From Bacteroidales bacterium (GTDB taxonomy: Bacteria; Bacteroidota; Bacteroidia; Bacteroidales; UBA932), in assembly GCA_017445425.1 (NCBI GenBank), contig JAFSUF010000026.1, positions 1 through 40,746 of the forward strand: a DNA stretch of 40,746 nt, in the 5' to 3' direction. A program made the position numbers and the translations under genes. The notes under the pieces were generated by a model that saw only the letters and a program-made list of their open reading frames with translations, was not told where the DNA came from and did no database searches. Each line of letters opens with the position of its first letter. The first letter of the stretch is position 1. Below, one piece after another: positions 16,675 through 24,513 of the stretch.

Positions 16675-16685
16675 CCTTTAATGAC

Positions 16686-16693
16686 TATATTTG
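16686..16693 (+). promoter_or_regulatory. -7 box of the M13 peptidase gene
   Basis: TATATTTG, 34 nt before the ATG at 16728; a full match to TAnnTTTG. Confidence 0.65.
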
Positions 16694-16727
16694 CGCCCGG
16701 TTTGAGTATTAAAAAAACAACATAACA

Positions 16728-18743
16728 ATGAAAAAGATTTTTGCGATTATGCTTTCATTCATGGCATTGGCTTCATGCGGTCAGCAGGCAGAAAAGGCCC
16801 CCGCGCTTGACCTCTCCAATCTTGACACTACCGTCAGCCCCAAGGTTGACTTCTACCAGTATGCTACCGGCGGGTGGCAGGTTAAGAATCCGCTGCGGCC
16901 CGAGTTTGCCCGCTTTGGCTCTTTTGACGTGATTGCCGAGAACAACCAGAAACAGCTCAACGACCTGTTCGAGTCGATGCTGGATATGAAGGCAGAGAAG
17001 GGTAGTGTGGACCAGAAGATCTCCGACCTCTATAAGATGGCGCTCGATTCCACCACCCGCAACGCGCTTGGGGCAGAGCCCATCAAGGCCGACATCGCCC
17101 GCATACAGGCTGTAGGTTCTAAAGACGAACTCTGGCGTCTTCTGGCTCAGATGGGCCTTGAAGGTACAGGCGCCGGATTTTACGGCAGCGGTGTGGAGGC
17201 AGACCTCGCCAACAGCGACATGCAGATACTCTATTTGGGCCAGGCCGGGCTTGGCATGGGCGACCGTGACTATTACCTTAAAGAGGAGAATGCCGCCCTC
17301 AAGGAGGGTTACCGCCAGTTCCTGGTAAAGGTGCTGAACCTTTGCGAGATAGAGAACGCCGAGGATATCGCAGCCAAGACGCTTGAGGTTGAAAACCAGA
17401 TAGCCGGGTTCTCCTGGTCACGCGAGCAGAACCGCGACCTGGCAGCCATTTACAACCCGATGTCGTCGGAGCAGATATTTGCAGCATACCCCTCAATCGG
17501 CCTGCAGGCAGAGTGTGAGGTGCTTGGCATCCCCGCGCAGGAGAAGGTTATCGTGGAGCAGCCCTCTTTCTTTGAGAAGATGAACGCTTATGTAGAGGCA
17601 ACTGACCTTGAAACCCTCAAGGCATATTGCCTGGCACATCTTGTGAGCGGCTCCTGCAATGCTCTGAGCGACGATTTCTACACTGCAAGCTGGGAATTCT
17701 TCAGTCATCAGATGGCCGGCGCACAGGAGCAGAAACCCCGCTGGAAACGTGCGATGCAGGTTCCCAACGGATTGCTTGGAGAAGCTGTCGGCAAAATGTA
17801 TGTAGAGCGTTACTTCCCCGAGTCTTCCAAGCAGCAGATGCTGGAACTGGTAGAGAACCTTCGCACCGCATGGCACGAGCATATCGACGCCCTGGACTGG
17901 ATGAGCGACAGCACCAAGGCCTTCGCGCACGAGAAACTCGCCGCTTTCACTATCAAGATTGGCTATCCCGACAAATGGAAAGATTATTCTACCCTTGATA
18001 TAGATCCTGAACAGACATACTTCCAGAATCTTAAAAATGCCAGCGTATGGTATCTCAAGGATAATCTCTCCAAGCTTGGCAAGCCCACCGACAAGACAGA
18101 GTGGGGTATGACACCTCAGACTGTAAATGCATACTACAACCCCACCACAAACGAGATATGCTTCCCCGCAGGTATCCTCCAGAAACCCTTCTTCGATCCC
18201 GATGCAGACGCTCCCGTCAACTATGGCGGAATCGGTGTGGTAATCGGCCACGAGATGTCCCATGGCTTTGACGACCAGGGCAGCATGTTCGATGCAAAGG
18301 GCAACATGTCCAACTGGTGGACTCCTGAAGACAAGGAGAAATTCAACGCAAAGGGTGACATCCTTGTTAAGCAGTTCGATGAGGTTGAGATACTCCCCGG
18401 CGTGCACGCTAACGGCCGCTTTACCCTTGGCGAGAACATCGGCGACCACGGCGGTCTCTCAATCGCTTTCTCTGCAATGCAGAATGTGCTCAAGGAGCAT
18501 CCGCAGGGTCTGATTGACGGTTTTACCCCCGAGCAGCGCTTCTACCTCTCATACGGCACCGTATGGGCCCAGAACATTACAGATCAGGAGAAGGCCCGTC
18601 TGACCAACATGGACCCCCACTCCCTGGCCCGCAACCGTGTCAATGTATCGTTGCGTAACTTCCAGAGCTTCTTTGATGCATTTGACATCAAAGAGGGAGA
18701 CCCCATGTTCCGTCCGGAGGAGGAGCGCGTACATATCTGGTAA
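16728..18743 (+). CDS. pepO: M13 family metalloendopeptidase (PepO-like lipoprotein)
   Basis: Zinc endopeptidase of the neprilysin family that cleaves small peptides outside the cytoplasm. The 671 residues begin with a lipoprotein signal (FMALASC, Cys17). The N-terminal helical M13 domain is followed by the peptidase domain with HEMSH at residues 508-512 and the third zinc ligand Glu569 in GENIGDHGG; NAYYNPTTNEICFPAGIL precedes the zinc motif as is typical. Full family length with all key residues. It stands alone between its own promoter and a strong bidirectional hairpin. Confidence 0.95.
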   Translation: MKKIFAIMLSFMALASCGQQAEKAPALDLSNLDTTVSPKVDFYQYATGGWQVKNPLRPEFARFGSFDVIAENNQKQLNDLFESMLDMKAEKGSVDQKISDLYKMALDSTTRNALGAEPIKADIARIQAVGSKDELWRLLAQMGLEGTGAGFYGSGVEADLANSDMQILYLGQAGLGMGDRDYYLKEENAALKEGYRQFLVKVLNLCEIENAEDIAAKTLEVENQIAGFSWSREQNRDLAAIYNPMSSEQIFAAYPSIGLQAECEVLGIPAQEKVIVEQPSFFEKMNAYVEATDLETLKAYCLAHLVSGSCNALSDDFYTASWEFFSHQMAGAQEQKPRWKRAMQVPNGLLGEAVGKMYVERYFPESSKQQMLELVENLRTAWHEHIDALDWMSDSTKAFAHEKLAAFTIKIGYPDKWKDYSTLDIDPEQTYFQNLKNASVWYLKDNLSKLGKPTDKTEWGMTPQTVNAYYNPTTNEICFPAGILQKPFFDPDADAPVNYGGIGVVIGHEMSHGFDDQGSMFDAKGNMSNWWTPEDKEKFNAKGDILVKQFDEVEILPGVHANGRFTLGENIGDHGGLSIAFSAMQNVLKEHPQGLIDGFTPEQRFYLSYGTVWAQNITDQEKARLTNMDPHSLARNRVNVSLRNFQSFFDAFDIKEGDPMFRPEEERVHIW

Positions 18744-18761
18744 CAGCTCTCTGATAAAATA

Positions 18762-18798
18762 GACGCGGCCCCCTGCCTTATTGGCGGAGGGCCGTGTC
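18762..18798. terminator. Shared terminator between the convergent pepO and queF genes
   Basis: Arms 18762-18777 and 18783-18798 form a 16-bp stem with one mismatch and two wobble pairs around TTATT. On the minus strand it is followed by TATTTTATC; on the plus strand the T-rich tail is weaker (GTTAATAAT). Confidence 0.75.
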
Positions 18799-18818
18799 GT
18801 TAATAATGGTGACCGGTT

Positions 18819-19283
18819 TTATATCTGGTCGTGTGTGGCGAGGCGTTGTTCTGCCAGCTTCTCGTATTTGGTGCCGGGACGGCCCCAGTTGGCGTAGGGG
18901 TATATGCTGATGCCGCCGCGGGGAGTGAATAATCCGGTGACCTCTATGTAGCGGGGTTCCATCAGTTTTATGAGGTCCTTCATAATCATGTTTACGCAGT
19001 CCTCGTGGAATGCCCCCTCATTGCGGAAACTGAACAGGTATAGCTTAAGGCTTTTGCTCTCCACCATTTTCACGTCGGGGATGTAGCTGATGCGTATTTC
19101 GGCGTAGTCGGGCTGGCCGGTGATGGGGCATAGCGAGGTGAATTCAGGGCAGTTGAACCGTACCCAGTAGTCATTCTCCTGATGCTGGTTCTCAAATGCC
19201 TCCAGCACCTGGGGAGCGTACGAATCGGCATATCTGGTCTTGCGGCCCAGTGACTGCAGACCCTCTTCTTTACGGTCTTTCAT
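18819..19283 (-). CDS. queF: NADPH-dependent preQ0 reductase
   Basis: Reduces 7-cyano-7-deazaguanine (preQ0) to preQ1 in queuosine synthesis. The 154 residues match the short, single-domain QueF. The nucleophile is Cys52 ([10 protein letters not shown]) and the proton donor Asp59; the motif ESKSLKLYL (around residue 75) and FHEDCVN (His93, Glu94) complete the active site. The gene starts 1 nt after the stop of a queuosine-precursor transporter, forming a two-gene operon for queuosine supply. Confidence 0.96.
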   Translation of the reverse strand: MKDRKEEGLQSLGRKTRYADSYAPQVLEAFENQHQENDYWVRFNCPEFTSLCPITGQPDYAEIRISYIPDVKMVESKSLKLYLFSFRNEGAFHEDCVNMIMKDLIKLMEPRYIEVTGLFTPRGGISIYPYANWGRPGTKYEKLAEQRLATHDQI

Positions 19284-19284
19284 A

Positions 19285-19968
19285 TTACTGTATGTCTTTT
19301 ATTTTAAACGGATTGTAATTTACGCCGCGGTCGTATGCGTCCACCCCTTCAGAAGTCTTTACGCGGCGCACCAACCAAGATGTGACGGGCAGGATGATTA
19401 TCTCATACAGCACTTTGAAGCTTACCTGTACCAGCATCATTGTGAGGAGCGTCCGCAGAGGGGTGCCCCAGAAGGCTATCGGCATGAAGATCAGCGAATC
19501 CAGCAGTTCGCCGGCAACGGAGGAGACTATTGCGCGCAAGCCAAACATGCGCCCCTCAGAGGCAACCTTCATCTTGCTCATGACCAGCGCATTCACAGTG
19601 GATCCGGCAAGGAATGCCAGCATCGATGCCACCACCACCCGGGGTGCCATGTTGAACATATAGTCAAAGTGCTCGCCCCCGTCCCAGAAGGATGCCGACG
19701 GCAGCCACACCACCAACTGTCCCAGCGCCACAACGAAGAAGTTGGCTATAAAGGCCATCCATATTACCAGCCGGGCGTGCCGGAAGCCCCAAACCTCTGC
19801 TATGCAGTCGTTCAGTATGTACGATATCGGGAAAATAATAACCGCGCCGGGGAGGTTGATGCCCCAGCCAGGCGAAAAGATCTTGGTTGCGAAAAGATTT
19901 GATGTGATGAGGCAGACAACCAGCGTGACCGCCATCAACAAAAATGTTGTTGAGAATTTGGGTTTCAT
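19285..19968 (-). CDS. yhhQ: Queuosine precursor transporter (YhhQ/VUT family)
   Basis: Inner membrane protein expected to import preQ0 or preQ1. It has about six membrane segments in 227 residues. Conserved blocks include [23 protein letters not shown] and [20 protein letters not shown]. The start chosen is the ATG at 19968 ([12 protein letters not shown]); the frame is open up to 20061, but that stretch contains the likely promoter box and would not be transcribed. Cotranscribed with queF downstream, which supports the assignment to queuosine rather than another purine-like substrate. Confidence 0.92.
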   Translation of the reverse strand: MKPKFSTTFLLMAVTLVVCLITSNLFATKIFSPGWGINLPGAVIIFPISYILNDCIAEVWGFRHARLVIWMAFIANFFVVALGQLVVWLPSASFWDGGEHFDYMFNMAPRVVVASMLAFLAGSTVNALVMSKMKVASEGRMFGLRAIVSSVAGELLDSLIFMPIAFWGTPLRTLLTMMLVQVSFKVLYEIIILPVTSWLVRRVKTSEGVDAYDRGVNYNPFKIKDIQ

Positions 19969-20029
19969 CAAAGCAGTTTTTATAGTGGTACCTGTTACAC
20001 TTGAAACAGAATAATTCCGTTTCTCGCCG

Positions 20030-20037
20030 CAAATATA
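20030..20037 (-). promoter_or_regulatory. -7 box of yhhQ-queF
   Basis: Reads TATATTTG on the minus strand, 61 nt before the chosen ATG. The leader RNA can form a hairpin GAAACGGA-ATTAT-TCTGTTTC. Confidence 0.6.
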
Positions 20038-20038
20038 G

Positions 20039-20046
20039 TATTTTTG
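20039..20046 (+). promoter_or_regulatory. -7 box of the phosphoesterase gene
   Basis: TATTTTTG, back to back with the divergent yhhQ box and only 6 nt before the ATG at 20053. It predicts a leader of about three bases. Confidence 0.5.
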
Positions 20047-20052
20047 TGCGAT

Positions 20053-21153
20053 ATGAATCATTTCTCATCGATAGGACCCACCCTGATGTTTATGGCGGCG
20101 GTGATGTATGTGGGAGTCAGATGCTACCGCATACTGCCGTGGTCCCGCCGGATAAGAGTGTGCCTGACAGCCGTTTATGGAACTGCGGTGCTGGCTTATA
20201 TGCTGTCCGTAACCGGAGCATTAGACATCCTGCCGATGCCGGTTGCCAGCTTTACCTATGTGTTTGGCAACTCATGGATGATCTTTTTCTTATACGCCCT
20301 GATGCTTTTTGTGCTGATGGAGGTGCTGCGGCTGATGAATATACTGCCCAAGCGGTTTATGATACATAGCGCGATTGGCAGTTCTGTTGTGTTCGGGATT
20401 ATTGCTGCGGTGATGATATGGGGCGCGATCCAATACCGCCACAAATATCGCGAAGAGATAACCGTTACCTCTGCCAAGATAGAGTCTCCTTTGAAGATTG
20501 TTTTAATGAGCGACCTTCATATCGGCTATCATAACCGACGTGCAACCCTTGCCCGTTGGGTGGATATGATAAACGGCGAGAATCCAGACCTGATCTTGAT
20601 TGCCGGCGACATAATTGACCGCAGCACGCGGGCTATTGTGGCAGATAATGATGCTGCGGAATTCCGCCGCCTGAAGGCTCCTGTATATGCCTGCCTTGGC
20701 AATCATGAATATTATGCCGGGGTGGAGAAATCGATTGAATTTTACAAAGATGCAGGCATCCACCTCCTGAAGGATTCATCTGAGCTGGTGTGCGGCATCA
20801 CCGTCATAGGGCGTGACGATGCTACCGATTCCCTACGGTGCCGCCCCTATCTGCTCTCCCGCAAGACTAATCCCAATACATACAGGATAATGCTGGACCA
20901 CCAGCCCGACACCCTCAGTGAGGCCTGTCTGGCAAAGGTGGATTTCCAGTTCAGCGGACATACTCATGGCGGCCAGATATGGCCTGTCTCTTTGCTGTTA
21001 AAGGTAGAAAATGAGCTCTCGTATGGATATATGGAGAAGGGAGACACCCGCTTCTACGTCACCTCCGGCCTCGGAATCTGGGGCGGACGGTTCCGCATAG
21101 GCACCCGCAGCGAATACATTGTATTATACCTGAAACCAGAAGAGGAGTCTTAA
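20053..21153 (+). CDS. Membrane-anchored metallophosphoesterase
   Basis: A 366-residue protein with four hydrophobic segments in the first ~125 residues and a calcineurin-like phosphoesterase domain after them. Metal-binding motifs appear in order: SDLHIGYH, IAGDIIDRS, GNHEYYAG, and FSGHTHGGQIWP. This is the YkuE/YaeI-like type, in some bacteria linked to lipid A or UDP-diacylglucosamine metabolism; the substrate here is not determined. ATG 20053 is preferred over TTG 20044, which overlaps the likely -7 box. The gene ends 5 bp from the end of the convergent esterase gene, with no visible terminator between. Confidence 0.88.
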   Translation: MNHFSSIGPTLMFMAAVMYVGVRCYRILPWSRRIRVCLTAVYGTAVLAYMLSVTGALDILPMPVASFTYVFGNSWMIFFLYALMLFVLMEVLRLMNILPKRFMIHSAIGSSVVFGIIAAVMIWGAIQYRHKYREEITVTSAKIESPLKIVLMSDLHIGYHNRRATLARWVDMINGENPDLILIAGDIIDRSTRAIVADNDAAEFRRLKAPVYACLGNHEYYAGVEKSIEFYKDAGIHLLKDSSELVCGITVIGRDDATDSLRCRPYLLSRKTNPNTYRIMLDHQPDTLSEACLAKVDFQFSGHTHGGQIWPVSLLLKVENELSYGYMEKGDTRFYVTSGLGIWGGRFRIGTRSEYIVLYLKPEEES

Positions 21154-21158
21154 TAATC

Positions 21159-22895
21159 CTACTCGTCAAACTTTATGAATGACTGCATCCATTCTGCGAT
21201 GCGGTCCAGGAAGTTGTAACTTCCCGTGCCGGGGGATGCTGTCTTCTGGAAACCGTGGTCGCGCAGGGCAAGTGTATGCAGTTCGCTCTGGATCCCCATC
21301 GCGCGCATCCTCTCCCAGATTCTGACGGAGATGATGCTGGTGACCTCATCTGCATCTCCGTGAATCAGGAACATGGGGCAGGTGGCTTTGTCAAAGTTGA
21401 ATTCCGGATGGAAAGTGACATCGTCTCCGACCCCCTTCCGTGTGTTATAACCCTCTTCATCGTCGTCTGTGAGTACGTATGCAGGGTAAATACCTACGCC
21501 CCACTGCACGCTGCAGGAGAGGTTGTCTATATCGTCTATCGGGAGATAAGACTGCTGCAGGGAAGATGTTACCCCCATCAGGGTGAGGTGGCCTCCGGCG
21601 GAGCATCCCATGATGCCTATCTGGTTAGGATCGAGGCCGTATTCTGCGGCACGGCTGCGGACGATGCGGATGGTGCGCTGCAGATCCTGCCATGCGGTGA
21701 TATGTTTGGACATCCCCTCAGGCCGGGGAACGCGGTAGCGGAGGGTCACCACCGTCATGCCCATTTCATTCAGGTAGCGGCGGGCGGGGGCGGCCTCATA
21801 GCTGTCGGGCCAGTTGTCCATATAGCTTCCGCCGGAATAAATAATCTGGATTGCCTTTGTCTTGAGCGTTTTGGGGAAATGCCACTCTATATAAGGTTCT
21901 TTTTGGTGTTTCTGGAAGAAGGGTGTCTTGCCCTCGGGCCATATCGGTTCTTTAATATAACCGGCGCGGGCAGAGTCGCTGGCAAACCGGTCCATCAGCG
22001 CCACTTCTGGCTCTACGGGGCCAAGGATTCCAAGCTGTCTGAGAAACTCGAACCCGCGCTCGGTGCCGAGCTCCATATGGGGCATATTAGGGTAGAGATG
22101 CAGCTCTGAGGGGATGCCCATCTCGTGCAGCTTGCAGTATATCAGCGTGGAGCCGTTGGGGGAATAAATATCTGCCCCGCCATGATGGAGTGAAATCGGG
22201 CAGGTCTTTGAGTCGAACTTGAATATCTCAGAGAGTCTGACATCCGGGCCGTACCCCTGGAATATAGCCGGGGTGCCATCTTCGGCATCGGTAGTCACAT
22301 AGGCCGGAGAGTTTGCAATCGCCCAGTTCAGGTGGCAGGAGTATTTGTCAATCTTGTCAATCTTCTCATAAGCGGGGGTCTGGGAGCTGGTTGCCAACAG
22401 CAGCAGCATGTGCGAACCGGCTGACATCCCTATGGCGCCTATCTTCTCGGGGTCGTAGCCGCGCTTGCGCGCTTCACTGCGCACCATACGCACGGCGCGC
22501 TGCCCGTCTTCCCAGGCGCTCTGGTAAACCGGAAGTCCTTCCGGGCGAGGGGTGCGGTACACTAAATTGACGCATTGGAAACCGAGGGCTGTATAAGCTT
22601 CCCTCCATTTTTTTATGTAGTGTATATCGCAGCAGGTCTCGTAGCCGCCACCGGAAATCAAGATCATGCAGCCGCCGTTGCGTACTTCAGCAGCTGGGGC
22701 GTCGAACCACTCCAAATATGGTTTGCGGTGGGTATCGGGGTTGAAGTCAGGCTGGTACAGTTCGTCCGTCATCGTGGCGACTTGCTGCATCTGGCTGTCC
22801 GGCATCTTCCCGTTGGGCCAGATATACTCTCTCTCCCAGCCAAAGGCATTGATGGCTGCCAGCATCAAAATCAGTACAAACAGTCTTTTTTTCAT
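21159..22895 (-). CDS. Two-domain alpha/beta hydrolase (tandem esterase)
   Basis: A secreted 578-residue protein made of two related alpha/beta-hydrolase domains in one chain. Signal peptide: residues 1-19. Domain 1 (~24-290) has the nucleophile Ser158 in GMSAG, Asp242 (GGADIYSP) and His273 (MPHMEL). Domain 2 (~315-578) has Ser432 in GCSAG, Asp514 or Asp516 (HGDADEVTS) and His547 (RDHGF). Both repeat the order SGG(S/G)Y, then a YR(T/V)PRPEG motif, then the GxSAG elbow, pointing to duplication and fusion. Such domains resemble BD-FAE/acetyl-xylan-esterase-like enzymes that deacylate glycans; the substrate is inferred. It is the second gene of an operon with an SGNH hydrolase 27 nt upstream. 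Confidence 0.85.
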   Translation of the reverse strand: MKKRLFVLILMLAAINAFGWEREYIWPNGKMPDSQMQQVATMTDELYQPDFNPDTHRKPYLEWFDAPAAEVRNGGCMILISGGGYETCCDIHYIKKWREAYTALGFQCVNLVYRTPRPEGLPVYQSAWEDGQRAVRMVRSEARKRGYDPEKIGAIGMSAGSHMLLLLATSSQTPAYEKIDKIDKYSCHLNWAIANSPAYVTTDAEDGTPAIFQGYGPDVRLSEIFKFDSKTCPISLHHGGADIYSPNGSTLIYCKLHEMGIPSELHLYPNMPHMELGTERGFEFLRQLGILGPVEPEVALMDRFASDSARAGYIKEPIWPEGKTPFFQKHQKEPYIEWHFPKTLKTKAIQIIYSGGSYMDNWPDSYEAAPARRYLNEMGMTVVTLRYRVPRPEGMSKHITAWQDLQRTIRIVRSRAAEYGLDPNQIGIMGCSAGGHLTLMGVTSSLQQSYLPIDDIDNLSCSVQWGVGIYPAYVLTDDDEEGYNTRKGVGDDVTFHPEFNFDKATCPMFLIHGDADEVTSIISVRIWERMRAMGIQSELHTLALRDHGFQKTASPGTGSYNFLDRIAEWMQSFIKFDE

Positions 22896-22922
22896 GGCGT
22901 CAATTATGTGTATGTCTGTAAA

Positions 22923-23504
22923 TTACCAATTAATTCTGGAATAGATGGCCTCAGCCAGCATTCTGGCTCCGGTGGACTGTGGGTGGAGCCCGTCCTTGCA
23001 ATATGTCATGTCAGAGAACAGGTCGTACAGATCCACCAGTTCAAGTCCGGTCTCCTCCGCAATGAGGTGTATCGTGGGGCGTACGCCCTGCTCCAGCGGT
23101 TCGCTCAGGGGTGTAATAAGCGGCATGTTGAGGTTGCGGAAAATGCGTATGGGGGCAATCAGGATAACCCGGGGTTTGGAGGGAAGGTCCCTGTAGGAGC
23201 TCACCAGACGGCGGTAGTCGCGGTCAAAAGCCTCGGGATTCCAGTTGTGGCTCTTGGTGTCGTTGGTGCCCAGCATCAGCAAAACTATGTCGGGATTCCA
23301 GGCCAGGCTGTCGCGATATTTTTTGCGGCGCACATAAGGCATATCGGCGTCGAATCGCACGGCGGCATCGTTCTGACCAAAATTCCGGACCTGGTATCCA
23401 TCACCCAGCATCTCGCCAAGCAGGGTGGGGTAACAAAGTTTTGACCTTCTCAGCAGGGTGAATCCCCAGGTGATGCTGTCTCCAACGCAAGCAACTTTTA
23501 CCAT
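22923..23504 (-). CDS. SGNH/GDSL-family hydrolase
   Basis: A 193-residue esterase-like protein with the four SGNH blocks: GDSITWG near the start, VRNFGQNDA, LMLGTNDTK, and DGLHP with the catalytic Asp/His near the end. It probably removes acyl groups from a glycan, in keeping with the esterase encoded next. Two starts are possible. ATG 23504 follows a TATATTTG promoter box at a normal distance and is used here. A longer frame to 23606 would add a hydrophobic signal-like sequence (FCFLIIFAIQSICSA), but it would contain that promoter box and overlap the divergent phosphatase gene by 27 bp. Secretion is therefore uncertain. Confidence 0.82.
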   Translation of the reverse strand: MVKVACVGDSITWGFTLLRRSKLCYPTLLGEMLGDGYQVRNFGQNDAAVRFDADMPYVRRKKYRDSLAWNPDIVLLMLGTNDTKSHNWNPEAFDRDYRRLVSSYRDLPSKPRVILIAPIRIFRNLNMPLITPLSEPLEQGVRPTIHLIAEETGLELVDLYDLFSDMTYCKDGLHPQSTGARMLAEAIYSRINW

Positions 23505-23530
23505 TTCTGCACTGCAAATCGATTGTATCG

Positions 23531-23538
23531 CAAATATA
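23531..23538 (-). promoter_or_regulatory. -7 box of the SGNH-esterase operon
   Basis: Reads TATATTTG on the minus strand, 26 nt before the ATG at 23504. Confidence 0.55.
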
Positions 23539-23563
23539 ATCAAAAAACAAAAGAGAAGAGTTG

Positions 23564-23571
23564 TATATTTG
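23564..23571 (+). promoter_or_regulatory. -7 box of the phosphatase gene
   Basis: TATATTTG, 8 nt before the ATG at 23580, predicting a leader of about five bases. It is divergent to the box at 23531-23538. Confidence 0.55.
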
Positions 23572-23579
23572 CCGCCGTT

Positions 23580-24056
23580 ATGACCAGAGTATTGTTTGTC
23601 TGCCACGGAAACATCTGCCGCAGTCCGATGGCTGAGTTCATCTTCAAGGCGATGGTAAAAAAGAAGGGGCTGGAAAAAGAGTTCTTCATAGAGTCAGCAG
23701 CAGTGAGTTCAGAGGAGATGGGCAATCCCATATATCCCCCGGCAAAGAGTTGCATGAACCGGCACGGCGTGTGGTTTGATCCGGCAAAGCGCTCCCGTAA
23801 GATTGTGGCGCAAGACTACGACCGTTTCGATTATATAATCTGTATGGATTCCTATAACATGAGGCTCATCCGCCACACGATTCCCGGGGATCCTGAAGGG
23901 AAGATACACCTTCTTATGCCGTTCGCAGGGGTGTCGCGCGACGTTGCAGACCCTTGGTACACTGGCGATTTTGAAGTTACATACCGTGATCTAATGGTGG
24001 GCTGCGCAGCCCTGCTGGAGAACATTTGTGGCGAAAAAGGATTACTTTTGCACTAA
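23580..24056 (+). CDS. Low-molecular-weight protein-tyrosine phosphatase
   Basis: Cytoplasmic phosphatase of 158 residues. The P-loop CHGNICRS (Cys8, Arg14) opens the protein right after the first strand, and the general acid lies in DPWYTGDF (Asp124). Both are diagnostic of the LMW-PTP family. Such enzymes often remove phosphate from tyrosine kinases that control capsule export, but no kinase is nearby here. ridA follows after 14 nt and is probably in the same transcript. Confidence 0.95.
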   Translation: MTRVLFVCHGNICRSPMAEFIFKAMVKKKGLEKEFFIESAAVSSEEMGNPIYPPAKSCMNRHGVWFDPAKRSRKIVAQDYDRFDYIICMDSYNMRLIRHTIPGDPEGKIHLLMPFAGVSRDVADPWYTGDFEVTYRDLMVGCAALLENICGEKGLLLH

Positions 24057-24070
24057 TTTAATTAATAAAT

Positions 24071-24448
24071 ATGAACGCAGTACATACAGAAAAGGCACCT
24101 GCTGCCATAGGCCCATACAGTCAGGCAATAGATAGTGGTGCAGGATTTGTTTTTGTTTCAGGGCAACTCCCCATTGATCCCGCTACAGGTGCATTCCCCC
24201 AGGGAGGTGTGGCAGAACAAACCCGCCAGAGTCTCACAAATGCCAAAGCTATCCTCGCCGCAGCCGGACTTGGCCTGGAGAACGTCGTAAAGACTACGGT
24301 ATTCCTGGCCGATATGGGCGATTTTACCGCAATGAACGAGGTTTACGCGCAATTTTTCTCCGCTCCGTTCCCGGCACGCAGCGCCGTCGCCGTCAAGACT
24401 CTCCCCAAGGGCGCCCTTGTGGAGATAGAGTGCATCGCCGCCAAATAA
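24071..24448 (+). CDS. ridA: RidA-family enamine/imine deaminase
   Basis: Hydrolyses reactive enamines and imines such as 2-aminoacrylate formed by PLP enzymes. The 125 residues match RidA along the full length: GPYSQAI near the start, FVSGQLPIDPATG, the active-site Arg103 in PFPARSAVAV, and the C-terminal VEIECIAA. It is the second gene after the phosphatase. A perfect dyad follows its stop at once. Confidence 0.95.
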   Translation: MNAVHTEKAPAAIGPYSQAIDSGAGFVFVSGQLPIDPATGAFPQGGVAEQTRQSLTNAKAILAAAGLGLENVVKTTVFLADMGDFTAMNEVYAQFFSAPFPARSAVAVKTLPKGALVEIECIAAK

Positions 24449-24449
24449 T

Positions 24450-24471
24450 CAATAGCCACAAATGGCTATTG
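24450..24471. promoter_or_regulatory. Perfect dyad overlapping the -33 region of the receptor operon
   Basis: CAATAGCCA-CAAA-TGGCTATTG is a perfect 9-bp inverted repeat. No T-run follows, so it is a poor terminator for ridA. Its last bases TTG (24469-24471) sit 21 nt before the -7 box of the next operon, so a protein bound here would cover the -33 element. It could be an operator, a stem-loop end of the ridA mRNA, or both. Confidence 0.6.
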
Positions 24472-24492
24472 CATAGTCGGGAATTGTTTTTA

Positions 24493-24500
24493 TACCTTTG
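24493..24500 (+). promoter_or_regulatory. -7 box of the receptor-protease operon
   Basis: TACCTTTG, full match to TAnnTTTG, 13 nt before the ATG at 24514 and 21 nt after a TTG that may be the -33 element. No other good promoter was found before 35788. Confidence 0.65.
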
Positions 24501-24513
24501 CAGCAGAAGTTAA

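Noticed and set aside
17493..18449. A 318-codon open frame on the minus strand
   Set aside because: Antisense to the M13 peptidase gene, including its zinc motif region; long by chance at this GC content.
21255..22109. A 284-codon open frame on the plus strand
   Set aside because: Antisense to the two-domain esterase, covering conserved motifs of that protein.
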